Shown: positions 17,022-25,711 of the stretch, piece after piece
How the letters are laid out: each line of letters opens with the position of its first letter
Position numbering within the stretch: position 1 is the first letter of the stretch
Origin: Mycolicibacterium poriferae
GTDB taxonomy: Bacteria > Actinomycetota > Actinomycetes > Mycobacteriales > Mycobacteriaceae
Direction: 5' to 3'
Assembly: GCF_010728325.1 (NCBI RefSeq)
Contig: NZ_AP022570.1
Location: 3,410,001-3,474,000, forward strand
Length of the DNA stretch: 64,000 nt
Notes under the pieces: model-generated
Database searches by the model: none
What the model saw: the letters and a program-made list of their open reading frames with translations, nothing else
What the model was told of the DNA's origin: nothing
Translations under genes and position numbers: made by a program

Positions 17022-18140
17022 TCACAACGACTCACTCACCGGAAGTGCGACCGTGATCGTCGTGCCTTCCCCGGGCCCGGCGCTGGCGGCTCTGATCTCG
17101 CCACCGTGGGCCTCGGTCAGCGCCCTGGCTATCGCCAGACCGATGCCGGCTCCGCCACCGACCCGGTTGCGCGACGGATCGGCTCGATAGAACCGCTCGA
17201 ACAGGTGTGGCAGATGCTGCGGTGCGACTCCCTCGCCGTCGTCGACCACCCGCACGATCACCTGCCGGCCCACGCGATGCGCGCTCAGCCGCACCGCGCC
17301 ACCACCGGGGGTGTGGCGCAAGGCGTTGTCGAGGAGGTTGGCCAGCACCTGCGCCAGGCGCTGCGGGTCCGCCCAGACCGGTGGCACATCGTCGGCGACG
17401 GCCACACTCAGCGCGACCCCCTTCTCGTCGAACCGTTCGGCGACCGCAGCCACACAGCGCTCCAGCAGCGCACCGACCGCCACCTGGCAGAACGACATGC
17501 CGGCCGTATTCTCCTCGGCCTGAGCCAGCGCCGCCACGTCCTCGGAGAAGCGCACCAGCCTGCGAGTCTGGTCCCGCAGCACCTCGGCCGTCTCGGGCGT
17601 CAACGTGCGCACGCCGTCCTCCAACGCCTCGATGTAGGCGTCGAGCACCGACACCGGCGTGCGGATCTCATGTGCCAGGTCCCCGAACAGGCGTCGCCGG
17701 GTGGCCTCCACCGACTCCAGCCGTGTCGCCATCTGGTTGAAAGCGCGGGCGAGGCTGTCGAACTCCTCACCCAACCCTTGCGGTGCGACCCTGATCTCGT
17801 AGCGGCCGTCGGCGACCGCGGTGGCCGCGGACGCGACCTCGGCAACCGATCGCTGCAGGCGCCGGCCGGCGTAACCGCTCACCGCCAGCGCGGCCAGCGC
17901 CGAGACCGCGACCGCACCCCCGATCGACAGGGCCGTCGCGTACCGGTACGCCTCCTCGGCGTGCAGCTCCTCCAGCGAATCGGCAGGAACGCCCGCCCGG
18001 TGCAGGTGTTCACGGAACAGCGGGGGGCCGACGATCGCGGCCACCACCCACACCGCGGCCGCCGCGACCAGCAGCACGAGGGCCTGGGCCGCCAACAGCC
18101 GCACGCCGATCCCGGCCCGCCGCCACCGAGATCGCGTCAT
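17022..18140 (-). CDS. Orphan sensor histidine kinase (HAMP, HisKA, HATPase)
   Basis: A 372-residue kinase with two TM helices (about 14-38 and 70-90) around a short extracellular loop, HAMP at about 90-145, the H-box LAHEIRTP (phosphorylated His157), then N, G1 (DDGEGV) and G2 (GGGAGIGLAIA) boxes. It should autophosphorylate and pass phosphate to a response regulator, but no regulator gene is adjacent: the neighbours are an MFS gene and a cupin gene. The start at MTRSRWRR fits the first membrane helix; a 43-residue upstream extension is rejected as unlike a membrane-protein N-terminus. Confidence 0.85.
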   Translation of the reverse strand: MTRSRWRRAGIGVRLLAAQALVLLVAAAAVWVVAAIVGPPLFREHLHRAGVPADSLEELHAEEAYRYATALSIGGAVAVSALAALAVSGYAGRRLQRSVAEVASAATAVADGRYEIRVAPQGLGEEFDSLARAFNQMATRLESVEATRRRLFGDLAHEIRTPVSVLDAYIEALEDGVRTLTPETAEVLRDQTRRLVRFSEDVAALAQAEENTAGMSFCQVAVGALLERCVAAVAERFDEKGVALSVAVADDVPPVWADPQRLAQVLANLLDNALRHTPGGGAVRLSAHRVGRQVIVRVVDDGEGVAPQHLPHLFERFYRADPSRNRVGGGAGIGLAIARALTEAHGGEIRAASAGPGEGTTITVALPVSESL

Positions 18141-18201
18141 GACCGCCGCCCCGCGCTGTCCATGGCACCATCGTGCCCCCAGCTGCGGACGAACTTCGCC
18201 G

Positions 18202-18540
18202 CTACGGGAGTTTGGCCACCGTGAGCAGTAGCGCGGAGTCGGCGAGCGCGACCAGCGAGTGCCGGGCATCGGGAACCTTCAACAGGTCACCGGCGCGCGC
18301 GTCCCACTGCTCGTCACCCGAGGACATCCGGACCGCTCCTTTGATCACGTACACGGTTGCCTCGCCGGGGTTCTCGTGCTCACCCATCTCGGCGCCGGCG
18401 ACCATCCCGATGACGGTCTGGCGCAGGACCTTCTCGTGACCGCCGACCACGGTGTCGGCGGCGTTGCGGTTGTTGGCGGTCGCGAGCTGCAACTGCTGGC
18501 GGGCCAAAGCTTCGATCGACACCTTCTGCATGCCTGCCAT
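18202..18540 (-). CDS. Small cupin-domain protein
   Basis: A 112-residue single-domain cupin. GEHENPGEATVYVIKGAV matches cupin motif 1 and GDLLKVPDARHSLVALADS motif 2, supplying His/Glu metal ligands. No catalytic partner is attached, so it may sense or bind a small molecule or metal. An internal Met three residues in (MQKVSIE) is an alternative start. It is 61 bp upstream of the histidine kinase on the same strand. Confidence 0.78.
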   Translation of the reverse strand: MAGMQKVSIEALARQQLQLATANNRNAADTVVGGHEKVLRQTVIGMVAGAEMGEHENPGEATVYVIKGAVRMSSGDEQWDARAGDLLKVPDARHSLVALADSALLLTVAKLP

Positions 18541-18584
18541 TCGATGCCCGGCAGCACCTACTCGTCAACCCGGCAGGGCGCCAC

Positions 18585-19418
18585 TCAGAACGGTGCGACC
18601 CGCGCAGCACTGACCACCGCGCCGTGCCCGGTGGCGTCATTGGTGAACCGCAGCTCCGAGGCGTTGGCGACGATGGTCCACCCCAGGGCGCGGTAGGTCC
18701 GCTCGGCCAACGGGGTCGGGGCCGCGGCGCCGAGATTGCCGTCCACCCACGAACCGGTGCCGTCGGTGTTGACCCGCACCCCGTGGTACGGACCGCTGCC
18801 ATCGGCGTGCTGCTGCCAATTGCGGGCGGCTGTCTGGCATCCCACGAACGTGGTCTCGACGATGCACTGCGGGTCACCCGCCGCGGTGGTCACCACGACG
18901 TAACCGAACTGGTTGGGCGGAATCGTCGTCACCTCGGCAGACGGGACGGCACCGGGCAGCTGCTCGGTGGAACGGGCCAGCGCCGGCGACCGGTAGGACG
19001 CCACCGTGAAGCCGAATCCCGACAGTGGGGCGAGGTCCTCGGCCTCGCCGTCGGGTGTCCAGATCGCCAGCGGGCGGTCGTCGAGCGTCGTCGTCGCGAC
19101 CTGCGGGGACGGCGCCCACGACAGCATCGCGTCCATCGCGGGCACCGAGTCGAAATGGTCGAAGTTGACGACCCCGTCGCCGTCGTGGGGGACGCAGGTG
19201 CTGCCGTCGACGATGTGGCGGGTGCCCGAGTCGGTTTCGGTTCCGTCGCGGCACACCGCGTCCTGCCACTGCTCGACGGTGCCCGACACCGGCGGCGACC
19301 CGGCCGCGTTTGCCGTGCCATCGGGTGTCTGCGGTGCCGAGCAGCCCGCCACCGCGACGAGCACCCCCAGCGCCGTCGCGACGCTGCGCACACAGTCTTT
19401 GCTCCCGGCCCATGTCAT
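18585..19418 (-). CDS. Exported lipoprotein of unknown function
   Basis: A 277-residue protein with a lipoprotein signal (VAVAGC lipobox). The mature part has several cysteines (AVCRDG, STCVPHDG, QCIVET, VGCQTA) compatible with extracytoplasmic disulfides. I recognise no enzyme motif. The start at MTWAGSK is chosen because it places a basic residue and about 20 hydrophobic residues before the lipobox; a longer reading lacks a signal-like N-terminus. A conserved mycobacterial surface protein is the best description. Confidence 0.65.
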   Translation of the reverse strand: MTWAGSKDCVRSVATALGVLVAVAGCSAPQTPDGTANAAGSPPVSGTVEQWQDAVCRDGTETDSGTRHIVDGSTCVPHDGDGVVNFDHFDSVPAMDAMLSWAPSPQVATTTLDDRPLAIWTPDGEAEDLAPLSGFGFTVASYRSPALARSTEQLPGAVPSAEVTTIPPNQFGYVVVTTAAGDPQCIVETTFVGCQTAARNWQQHADGSGPYHGVRVNTDGTGSWVDGNLGAAAPTPLAERTYRALGWTIVANASELRFTNDATGHGAVVSAARVAPF

Positions 19419-19655
19419 GGCCGTGAATGTAACGGCGTGTCGCCAGCGTGCCGGCTCGACGCGCCGGGCCGAAGCCCGACCGTGACCGAGCACCGCAGGT
19501 CTGGCCCGCCCTGTCGTCGCCGCTGTTGGGTAGGCTCCGCCTGAAGGGTGCGGTGCCGCGATACTGACTGCCGGATACCGACGACCAGCCGATGGTCACC
19601 GGCCCCGACGCGAGCCGCCACGAACTGACCGAAACCGATGCCGGGAGAACACCAC

Positions 19656-21890
19656 ATGAGCGCCGAGCAGCCGACCATCATCTACACGCTGACCGACGAG
19701 GCGCCCCTGCTGGCGACCTACGCCTTTCTGCCTGTGGTCCGCACCTTCGCAGACGCAGCCGGCATCTCCGTCAGCTCCAGCGACATCTCCGTGGCCGCGC
19801 GCATCCTGGCCGAGTTCCCCGACTATCTGACCGAGGAACAGCGGGTGCCCGACAACCTCGGGGAATTGGGCAAACTGACCCAGCTGCCCGAGACCAACAT
19901 CATCAAGCTGCCCAACATCAGCGCCTCGGTCCCGCAGCTGCTGGCCGCGATCAAGGAGCTCCGCGAGAAGGGCTACAACCTGCCCGACTACCCGGGCGAG
20001 CCGAAGTCCGACGAGGAGAAGGAGATCAAGGCACGCTACTCCAAGGTGCTCGGCAGCGCGGTCAATCCGATACTGCGCGAAGGCAACTCGGACCGGCGCG
20101 CCCCCCAGGCGGTCAAGGCGTATGCCCGGAAGCACCCGCACAGCATGGGGGAGTGGTCACAGGCCTCGCGTACCCACGTCGCCACCATGAAGCACGGGGA
20201 CTTCTACCACGGTGAGAAGTCGATGACGATCGACAAGGCCCGCACGGTGAAGATGGTCCTCAAGACCGACAGCGGCGAGACCGTCCTCAAGCCCGAGGTG
20301 GCCCTCGACGAGGGCGACATCATCGACAGCATGTTCATGAGCAAGAAAGCGCTGTGCGAGTTCTTCGAAGAGCAGATCGAGGACGCCTACAAGACCGGCG
20401 TCATGTTCTCGTTGCACGTCAAGGCGACGATGATGAAGGTCAGCCATCCGATCGTGTTCGGCCACGCGGTCAAGGTGTTCTACAAGGACGCGTTCGCCAA
20501 GCACCAGCAGGTCCTCGACGAGCTCGGCGTGAACGTCAACAACGGCATGTCGGATCTGTACTCCAAGATCGAGTCGCTGCCCGCCTCGCAGCGCGAGGAG
20601 ATCGTCCGCGACATCCACGCCGTGCACGAGCACCGGCCCGAGCTCGCGATGGTGGACTCGGCGCGCGGCATCACCAACTTCCACTCGCCGAGCGATGTCA
20701 TCGTCGACGCCTCGATGCCGGCGATGATCCGCGCCGGCGGGAAGATGTACGGCGCCGACGGCAAGCTCAAGGACACCAAGGCCGTCAATCCGGAGTCGAC
20801 GTTCTCGCGGATCTATCAGGAGATGGTCAACTTCTGCAAGACGCACGGCCAGTTCGATCCGACGACGATGGGCACCGTACCCAACGTCGGTCTCATGGCC
20901 CAGCGCGCCGAGGAATACGGCAGCCACGACAAGACCTTCGAGATCCCGGAGGACGGCGTCGCCGACATCGTCGACGTCGAGACCGGCGAGGTGCTGCTGA
21001 GCCACAACGTCGAAGCCGGCGACATCTGGCGGATGCCCATCGTCAAGGACCCGGCGATCCGCGACTGGGTCAAGCTTGCCGTCACGCGGGCGCGGGCGTC
21101 CGGCATGACCGCGGTGTTCTGGCTCGACACCGAGCGCCCGCACGAGGCCGAGCTGCGCAAGAAGGTCAAGGCCTACCTCAAAGACCACGACACCGAGGGA
21201 CTCGAGATCCAGATCATGCCGCAGGTGTGGGCCATGCGGTACACGCTGGAACGGGTCATCCGCGGCCAGGACACCATCGCCGTGACCGGCAACATCCTGC
21301 GCGACTACCTCACCGACCTGTTCCCCATCCTGGAGCTGGGCACCAGCGCCAAGATGCTCTCGATCGTGCCGCTGATGGCCGGCGGCGGCATGTACGAGAC
21401 CGGTGCCGGCGGCTCGGCGCCCAAGCACGTCCACCAGCTGATCGAGGAGAACCATCTGCGCTGGGATTCACTGGGTGAATTCCTGGCGCTGGGCGCCAGC
21501 TTCGAGGACATGGGCCGCAAGTCGGACAACAAGAAGGCGACCCTGCTCGGCAAGACCATGGACGCCGCGATCGGCAGGCTCCTCGACAACAACAAGGGCC
21601 CGTCGCGCAAAGCCGGTGAGCTCGACAACCGTGGCAGCCAGTTCTATCTGGCCATGTACTGGGCGCAGGAACTGGCCGAGCAGACCGAGGACAAGGAACT
21701 CGCCGAGCACTTCGCCTCCCTGGCCAAGTCCCTGGCCGAGAACGAGGACAAGATCCTCGCCGAGTTCAGCGAGGTGCAGGGCAGCCCCGCCGACATCGGC
21801 GGCTACTACTACCCGCAGGACGAGAAGCTCATGACCGTCATGCGGCCCAGCACGACCTTCAACGAGGCACTCGAAGCGGCCAAGAGCTGA
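19656..21890 (+). CDS. icd2: NADP-dependent isocitrate dehydrogenase, monomeric type
   Basis: A 744-residue enzyme, the usual length of the monomeric class that oxidises isocitrate to 2-oxoglutarate and CO2 with NADP in the TCA cycle. The N-terminus ([21 protein letters not shown]) and [19 protein letters not shown] are characteristic, as are the [25 protein letters not shown] and [12 protein letters not shown] segments. ATG 19656 is preferred, with GGGAGA upstream; an earlier ATG adds six atypical residues. It stands alone, with a 237-bp upstream gap shared with a divergent lipoprotein gene. Confidence 0.95.
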   Translation: MSAEQPTIIYTLTDEAPLLATYAFLPVVRTFADAAGISVSSSDISVAARILAEFPDYLTEEQRVPDNLGELGKLTQLPETNIIKLPNISASVPQLLAAIKELREKGYNLPDYPGEPKSDEEKEIKARYSKVLGSAVNPILREGNSDRRAPQAVKAYARKHPHSMGEWSQASRTHVATMKHGDFYHGEKSMTIDKARTVKMVLKTDSGETVLKPEVALDEGDIIDSMFMSKKALCEFFEEQIEDAYKTGVMFSLHVKATMMKVSHPIVFGHAVKVFYKDAFAKHQQVLDELGVNVNNGMSDLYSKIESLPASQREEIVRDIHAVHEHRPELAMVDSARGITNFHSPSDVIVDASMPAMIRAGGKMYGADGKLKDTKAVNPESTFSRIYQEMVNFCKTHGQFDPTTMGTVPNVGLMAQRAEEYGSHDKTFEIPEDGVADIVDVETGEVLLSHNVEAGDIWRMPIVKDPAIRDWVKLAVTRARASGMTAVFWLDTERPHEAELRKKVKAYLKDHDTEGLEIQIMPQVWAMRYTLERVIRGQDTIAVTGNILRDYLTDLFPILELGTSAKMLSIVPLMAGGGMYETGAGGSAPKHVHQLIEENHLRWDSLGEFLALGASFEDMGRKSDNKKATLLGKTMDAAIGRLLDNNKGPSRKAGELDNRGSQFYLAMYWAQELAEQTEDKELAEHFASLAKSLAENEDKILAEFSEVQGSPADIGGYYYPQDEKLMTVMRPSTTFNEALEAAKS

Positions 21891-21945
21891 GGCGAGCCGC
21901 GCACTTCACCGGCGGCGGGCCGGTCGGCTGCCCTACCATGCGGAC

Positions 21946-22353
21946 ATGAGACGCCGTGGCGCGACGGTTCTGATCACCGCGATGCTTCCGCTGTGCGGCG
22001 TGGGCACCGCCGGCCTCGCCGCCGCCGAACCGCCCCCACCCTGCTCGTTCACCCTCTCGGCGCCGCAGGTGGTGCACCACGACGGGGTCGACATGGTGAC
22101 GGCGACGGTGGCGCCCGCGGACTGCGGGCCACCCGCTGCGCCCTATGTGAGCGTGGCCTGCGTCCAACCGGCAGACGCCGGCGCGCCGATGCAGTGCGCG
22201 CAGGGCAGGGGCGACCAGCCGGCCCAGGTGTACGTCGCGCCGTTCGTCCCAGGAGTCACCTACACCGCCACCGGCCGGGGGTGTGGTAGCTGGATCGGCA
22301 CCGATCCGGCTCCGCGCTGTCAGCAACTCGGCCCGCTGACTGCGGCATTGTGA
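21946..22353 (+). CDS. Small secreted protein, function unknown
   Basis: A 135-residue protein with a cleavable signal (GTAGLAAAEP) and a compact Pro/Ala/Cys-rich mature region. Six mature cysteines (PPPCSF, ADCGPP, VACVQP, MQCAQG, GCGSW, RCQQL) suggest disulfides outside the membrane. It resembles short exported proteins common in mycobacteria, but I cannot assign a family. The gene lies 55 bp after icd2 on the same strand. Confidence 0.65.
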   Translation: MRRRGATVLITAMLPLCGVGTAGLAAAEPPPPCSFTLSAPQVVHHDGVDMVTATVAPADCGPPAAPYVSVACVQPADAGAPMQCAQGRGDQPAQVYVAPFVPGVTYTATGRGCGSWIGTDPAPRCQQLGPLTAAL

Positions 22354-22506
22354 GAACAGCGCAAAGCGGTAGCTACCCTCTCTAATTCGCCGAAATGGTT
22401 AATTAAGGATTCGCTCACGCGGCTGATCTCAATCGAGTAACGTGCGTAACATCGGACCCAGGCACGCCGATACAAAGCCAACACCGGCAGTTGTCGAGGG
22501 GTAACT

Positions 22507-23670
22507 ATGCGCGTGGTAATGGGTCTGTCACTGACGGCGACAAGTGCGGTGTGGGCGCTGGTCGACACCAAGGACGGTGCGATCCTCGCGGACGAAGTCG
22601 TCGCGCTCGATTCGGTAAACGAGATAGCCAGAGCCACGGCCCGCAGCGTGCAGGCATTCGCCCTGCAAAGCGACCGTGACATCGACGGCATCCGCATGAC
22701 CTGGACCGACGACGGACGCGATCACGCCATCCGGCTGCGCTCCAAGCTGCGACTGTTCGGTTTCGACACCATCGAGCACGTCTCGGAGGAAGAGGCGCGG
22801 GAGGGTCGCAACCAGACGGCCCGCCACATCGCCCCCCACCTGACGCTGGCGTACGGAGCCGCGCGCGCACACCCCGCCGACGAGGCGCACCCCCTGCTGC
22901 GGCGGCTGACCTCCCGCGTGCCGGCCGCCCGCGCCACCATCGCCCGGGTGCCGATGCGCATCACCATGGCCGCGAGCATCGCCGCCGTGTGTGCCGTCGC
23001 GGCCCTCGGGGTCTTCGCGGTCATGGGTGGTCCGTCGTCGCAGCCGGTCGAGACCGCCAACGCCGAACCGGTGCCGGCAGCGGCACCCCCGGCAGCGCTC
23101 ACCCCGCCGGCCGGGACCGGCCCAGCGCCGGTGGCGGCACCCGCGCCTGCCCGCCAGCCCGCCGCACCTGCGCCCCAGGCTCCGGTGGCGGACACCCCGC
23201 CGCCCGTGTCGGCCCCGCAGATCGTCGCCGAACCTCAGCCCGCTTCCGCTCCGCAGGTCGTTGCCGATCCGCAGCCCGCGTCGGTCCCGCCGGTCGTCGC
23301 ACAACCGCGGCCCGCGTCGGCCCCGCAGGTCGTCGGCCAACCGCAGCCCGCCTCGGCGCCGCAGGTCGACACCGACTCGCAGCCCGCCTCGGCCGCGCAG
23401 GTCACCTCCCAACCCACCCCGCACCACATGATGGTGTCGCAGCCTGTTTCCGGACCCGACACCCTCGACGCTCCCGCCGTCGCCACGGATCCGACCGCCG
23501 CGGGAACGCTGCCTGCGGAAGCGGCCCCGGTTGCCGTACGGGTGGGCCAACCGCACCTGACCGACAGTGCGCCGCTGGCCGGGCCGTCCCCGGCCCAGGC
23601 GGTGAAGAATCCGGCCACCGCGCCGGCTCCGCCTCAGAACCCGCTCGACATCCTCTCGGCGCTGCCCTGA
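22507..23670 (+). CDS. DUF7159-like mycobacterial protein with Pro/Ala repeats (paralogue 1)
   Basis: A 387-residue protein. An N-terminal domain of about 130 residues opens with VVMGLSLTATSAVWALVD. A basic stretch and one membrane helix (about 157-177) follow, then a long extracytoplasmic tail with QPASAPQVV-type repeats of about 12 residues. It ends NPLDILSALP. The gene at 40826 has the same design, with MGLSLTADVVGWVLMD at the start and VNLFTALP at the end. The opening strand-turn-strand superficially recalls actin/Hsp70-fold phosphate loops; that is speculation. The ATG has GAGGGG upstream. The 153-bp leader is unusually AT-rich for this genome. Confidence 0.7.
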   Translation: MRVVMGLSLTATSAVWALVDTKDGAILADEVVALDSVNEIARATARSVQAFALQSDRDIDGIRMTWTDDGRDHAIRLRSKLRLFGFDTIEHVSEEEAREGRNQTARHIAPHLTLAYGAARAHPADEAHPLLRRLTSRVPAARATIARVPMRITMAASIAAVCAVAALGVFAVMGGPSSQPVETANAEPVPAAAPPAALTPPAGTGPAPVAAPAPARQPAAPAPQAPVADTPPPVSAPQIVAEPQPASAPQVVADPQPASVPPVVAQPRPASAPQVVGQPQPASAPQVDTDSQPASAAQVTSQPTPHHMMVSQPVSGPDTLDAPAVATDPTAAGTLPAEAAPVAVRVGQPHLTDSAPLAGPSPAQAVKNPATAPAPPQNPLDILSALP

Positions 23671-23678
23671 CTCAGGGC
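23664..23678. terminator. Perfect 7-bp palindrome over the stop codon
   Basis: GCCCTGA and TCAGGGC pair around a single base, with the TGA stop of the preceding gene inside the left arm. A second inverted repeat (AGTGCC 23692-23697 with GGCACT 23707-23712) follows, so transcription may end here. Confidence 0.35.
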
Positions 23679-23691
23679 GGCTGATGGTGCC

Positions 23692-23712
23692 AGTGCCGGC
23701 AACCCTGGCACT
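23692..23712. terminator. Hairpin downstream of paralogue 1
   Basis: A 6-bp perfect stem, AGTGCC/GGCACT, with a 9-base loop, 20-40 bases after the stop. There is no T-run, as is common for mycobacterial terminators. Confidence 0.35.
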
Positions 23713-23804
23713 GCCGCCACGCTGAGAGCGCCGCCACTGCTCGAAGTGTCTCCACTGCTCTCGATGCCGTAGTACTACTCAGTCGCGGAGCGTCGCGGGC
23801 GGGC

Positions 23805-25193
23805 ATGCTTGAGGTCATGGCGCACCCCGTCCGGCCGACCGACTCCACGCCCGACGTGATCCCCCCGGGCCGAGACCGAGCAATCGACGTCGCTCGTCTC
23901 GCGGCGCTCGTCGTCGTGATGTTCGGGCACTGCGCGTTGCTGCTGGCGACCATCGACACCCGCGGAGTGCGTATCGGCAACACCCTCGGGGCGCTCCCCG
24001 CGCTGACGCCGGTGACGTGGGTCCTGCAGGTGATGCCGCTGTTCTTCCTGGCCGGCGGCGCGGCCGGCGCCTACGGATATCACGCCGGAACACCCTGGGG
24101 GAGTTGGCTGTTCACCCGTGCGCAACGCCTGTGTCGACCGGTGTTCTGGTATCTGGCCGCTTGGTCTGCCATTCTGCTGCTGGTTCGGGCCGTCCTGGGG
24201 GAGGCCTCGGAGGCGGGCCTGGGCGGCGAAAGCGTGGCACTGCTGTGGTTCCTCGGGGTGTATCTGCTCGCCCTCGCGTTCGTGCCGGCACTGACCCGGT
24301 TGACCACCTCCCGGGCGCTGGCCGGGCTGCTCGGTTCGCTGCTGGCGGCGATCGCCGCCCTCGATGCGCTCCGTTTCGCCGCGGACTCCCCGATGGTGGC
24401 CGTGGCCAACTTCGTGCTGGTGTGGCTCATCCCGGTGGTGTTCGGTGTCGGATACGCGCATCGTCTCATCGGGGTGCGGAGTGCGGGCGTGGTGGCCGTC
24501 GCCGCGTTCGCCGCGCAGGTCGGCCTCGTCGCCCTCGGCCCATACGAAGTGTCGCTGGTGGTCACCGGAGCCGACCGGGTGTCCAACGTGTCGCCGCCGA
24601 CGCTGGTCCTGGCGATGCAGTGCGTGTGGATGTCGAGCGCGTTCGTGGTGGCGGCCCGCGGGATCCAGCGGTGGGCGCAGCGCCGCCGGGTCTGGCGTGT
24701 GGTGGCCCGGGGCAACGCCGGGGCGATGACGCTGTACCTGTGGCACATCCCGGCCATCGCGGTGGCCGCCGTCGCACTGCACCTGGTGGGCATGGACGCC
24801 TATGACGTCGACGAGCCAGGCTTCTGGGCCCGATTGGCGTTGCGCGCGTTGGTGTTCGCCGTGGTGATGCTGGCGCTGTTCCGGTTGCTCGCCCCGCTGG
24901 AACACCGGCCGCTGCCATGGTGGGACGCGCCGGTGCGGGCGGTCGGCGTACGCGCCGGTGTCGCCGGCCTGTCCGTCTGCGCCGCCGGCATCGCACTGGT
25001 GCTGATGGCGAAATCGGGACTCGGGGAGGCGCCCGGGTGGTGCGCGCTCGCCGGCTTCGCGGCCGCCGCCGCACTGGCCCGGGTCGCCGCCGCCGGACCG
25101 ACGACACCGCGCTCCGGGCGCAACTATCCAAAAAACGAACGAATCCGGTTGTCCATCAAGCAATCCGGTGGACAATCCGGCAGAAAATCTTGA
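23805..25193 (+). CDS. Acyltransferase-3 family integral membrane protein
   Basis: A 462-residue protein with about 10-11 helices. The start (GRDRAIDVARLAALVVVMFGH) carries the acyltransferase-3 signature region with the conserved helix-1 His. Other family features are PLFFLAGGAAGAYGYH and an extended R-x10-R-like cytoplasmic segment (FTRAQRLCRPVFWY). Members O-acylate sugars, lipids or peptides using an acyl donor at the membrane; the substrate here is unknown. Starts at 23805 and 23817 are both possible and neither has a good ribosome-binding site. The stop codon lies inside the proposed furA promoter. Confidence 0.75.
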   Translation: MLEVMAHPVRPTDSTPDVIPPGRDRAIDVARLAALVVVMFGHCALLLATIDTRGVRIGNTLGALPALTPVTWVLQVMPLFFLAGGAAGAYGYHAGTPWGSWLFTRAQRLCRPVFWYLAAWSAILLLVRAVLGEASEAGLGGESVALLWFLGVYLLALAFVPALTRLTTSRALAGLLGSLLAAIAALDALRFAADSPMVAVANFVLVWLIPVVFGVGYAHRLIGVRSAGVVAVAAFAAQVGLVALGPYEVSLVVTGADRVSNVSPPTLVLAMQCVWMSSAFVVAARGIQRWAQRRRVWRVVARGNAGAMTLYLWHIPAIAVAAVALHLVGMDAYDVDEPGFWARLALRALVFAVVMLALFRLLAPLEHRPLPWWDAPVRAVGVRAGVAGLSVCAAGIALVLMAKSGLGEAPGWCALAGFAAAAALARVAAAGPTTPRSGRNYPKNERIRLSIKQSGGQSGRKS

Positions 25194-25218
25194 TCCCATC
25201 CAGATTTCACGACAGTAT
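25190..25218 (+). promoter_or_regulatory. Candidate furA promoter, probably leaderless
   Basis: TTGATC (25190-25195) and CAGTAT (25213-25218) are spaced by 17 bases, a housekeeping-type -35/-10. The -10 ends 7 bases before the furA ATG, so transcription would begin at or next to the start codon. The -35 overlaps the TGA of the upstream acyltransferase gene. Confidence 0.5.
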
Positions 25219-25225
25219 CGAGTGG

Positions 25226-25669
25226 ATGGGTCACGATCCGGACTACGCCGAGGTTCTCAAGGGCGCCTCGCTGCGTGTCACCCGCCCACGGATGGCGGTG
25301 CTGCACGCCGTGGAGCACCATCCGCACGCGGACACCGAGCTCATCATCCGTGCCGCGCGGGAACGGCAACCCGACGTGTCCCGCCAAACCGTGTACGACG
25401 CGCTCAGCGCGCTGACCGCCGCCGGACTGGTGCGCCGTATCCAGCCGGCCAACTCACTGGCCCGCTACGAATCCCGGGTCGGCGACAACCACCACCACGT
25501 CGTGTGCCGCAGTTGCGGCACGATTCGCGATGTGGACTGTGCCGTCGGCGACGCCCCGTGTCTCACGGCATCCGACGATCAAGGCTTCGACGTCGACGAG
25601 GCCGAAGTCATCTACTGGGGGCTGTGCCCCGATTGCTCTGCGCAGCACACTTCCCGATCACACCCGTGA
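25226..25669 (+). CDS. furA: Ferric-uptake-family redox regulator FurA
   Basis: A 147-residue Fur-family repressor. A winged-helix domain (GASLRVTRPRMAVLHAV, then VSRQTVYDALSALTAAGLV) precedes a dimerisation domain with NHHHVVCRSCGTIRDVDC and CPDC zinc/iron ligands. In mycobacteria FurA represses its own operon with katG and is relieved by oxidative stress; placement 42 bp upstream of katG supports the same role. I chose ATG 25226 because it matches the usual FurA N-terminus and lies just after the proposed -10; upstream in-frame codons belong to the acyltransferase region. Confidence 0.93.
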   Translation: MGHDPDYAEVLKGASLRVTRPRMAVLHAVEHHPHADTELIIRAARERQPDVSRQTVYDALSALTAAGLVRRIQPANSLARYESRVGDNHHHVVCRSCGTIRDVDCAVGDAPCLTASDDQGFDVDEAEVIYWGLCPDCSAQHTSRSHP

Positions 25670-25711
25670 TCACAGCTCAACCACCGCAGGAAGATGGAAG
25701 GGAAACACACT

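Noticed and set aside
23775-25199. 474-residue minus-strand ORF opposite the acyltransferase gene
   Set aside because: Composition (Gln/Arg/Gly/His-rich) is typical of an antisense shadow; the plus strand encodes a coherent multi-helix protein.
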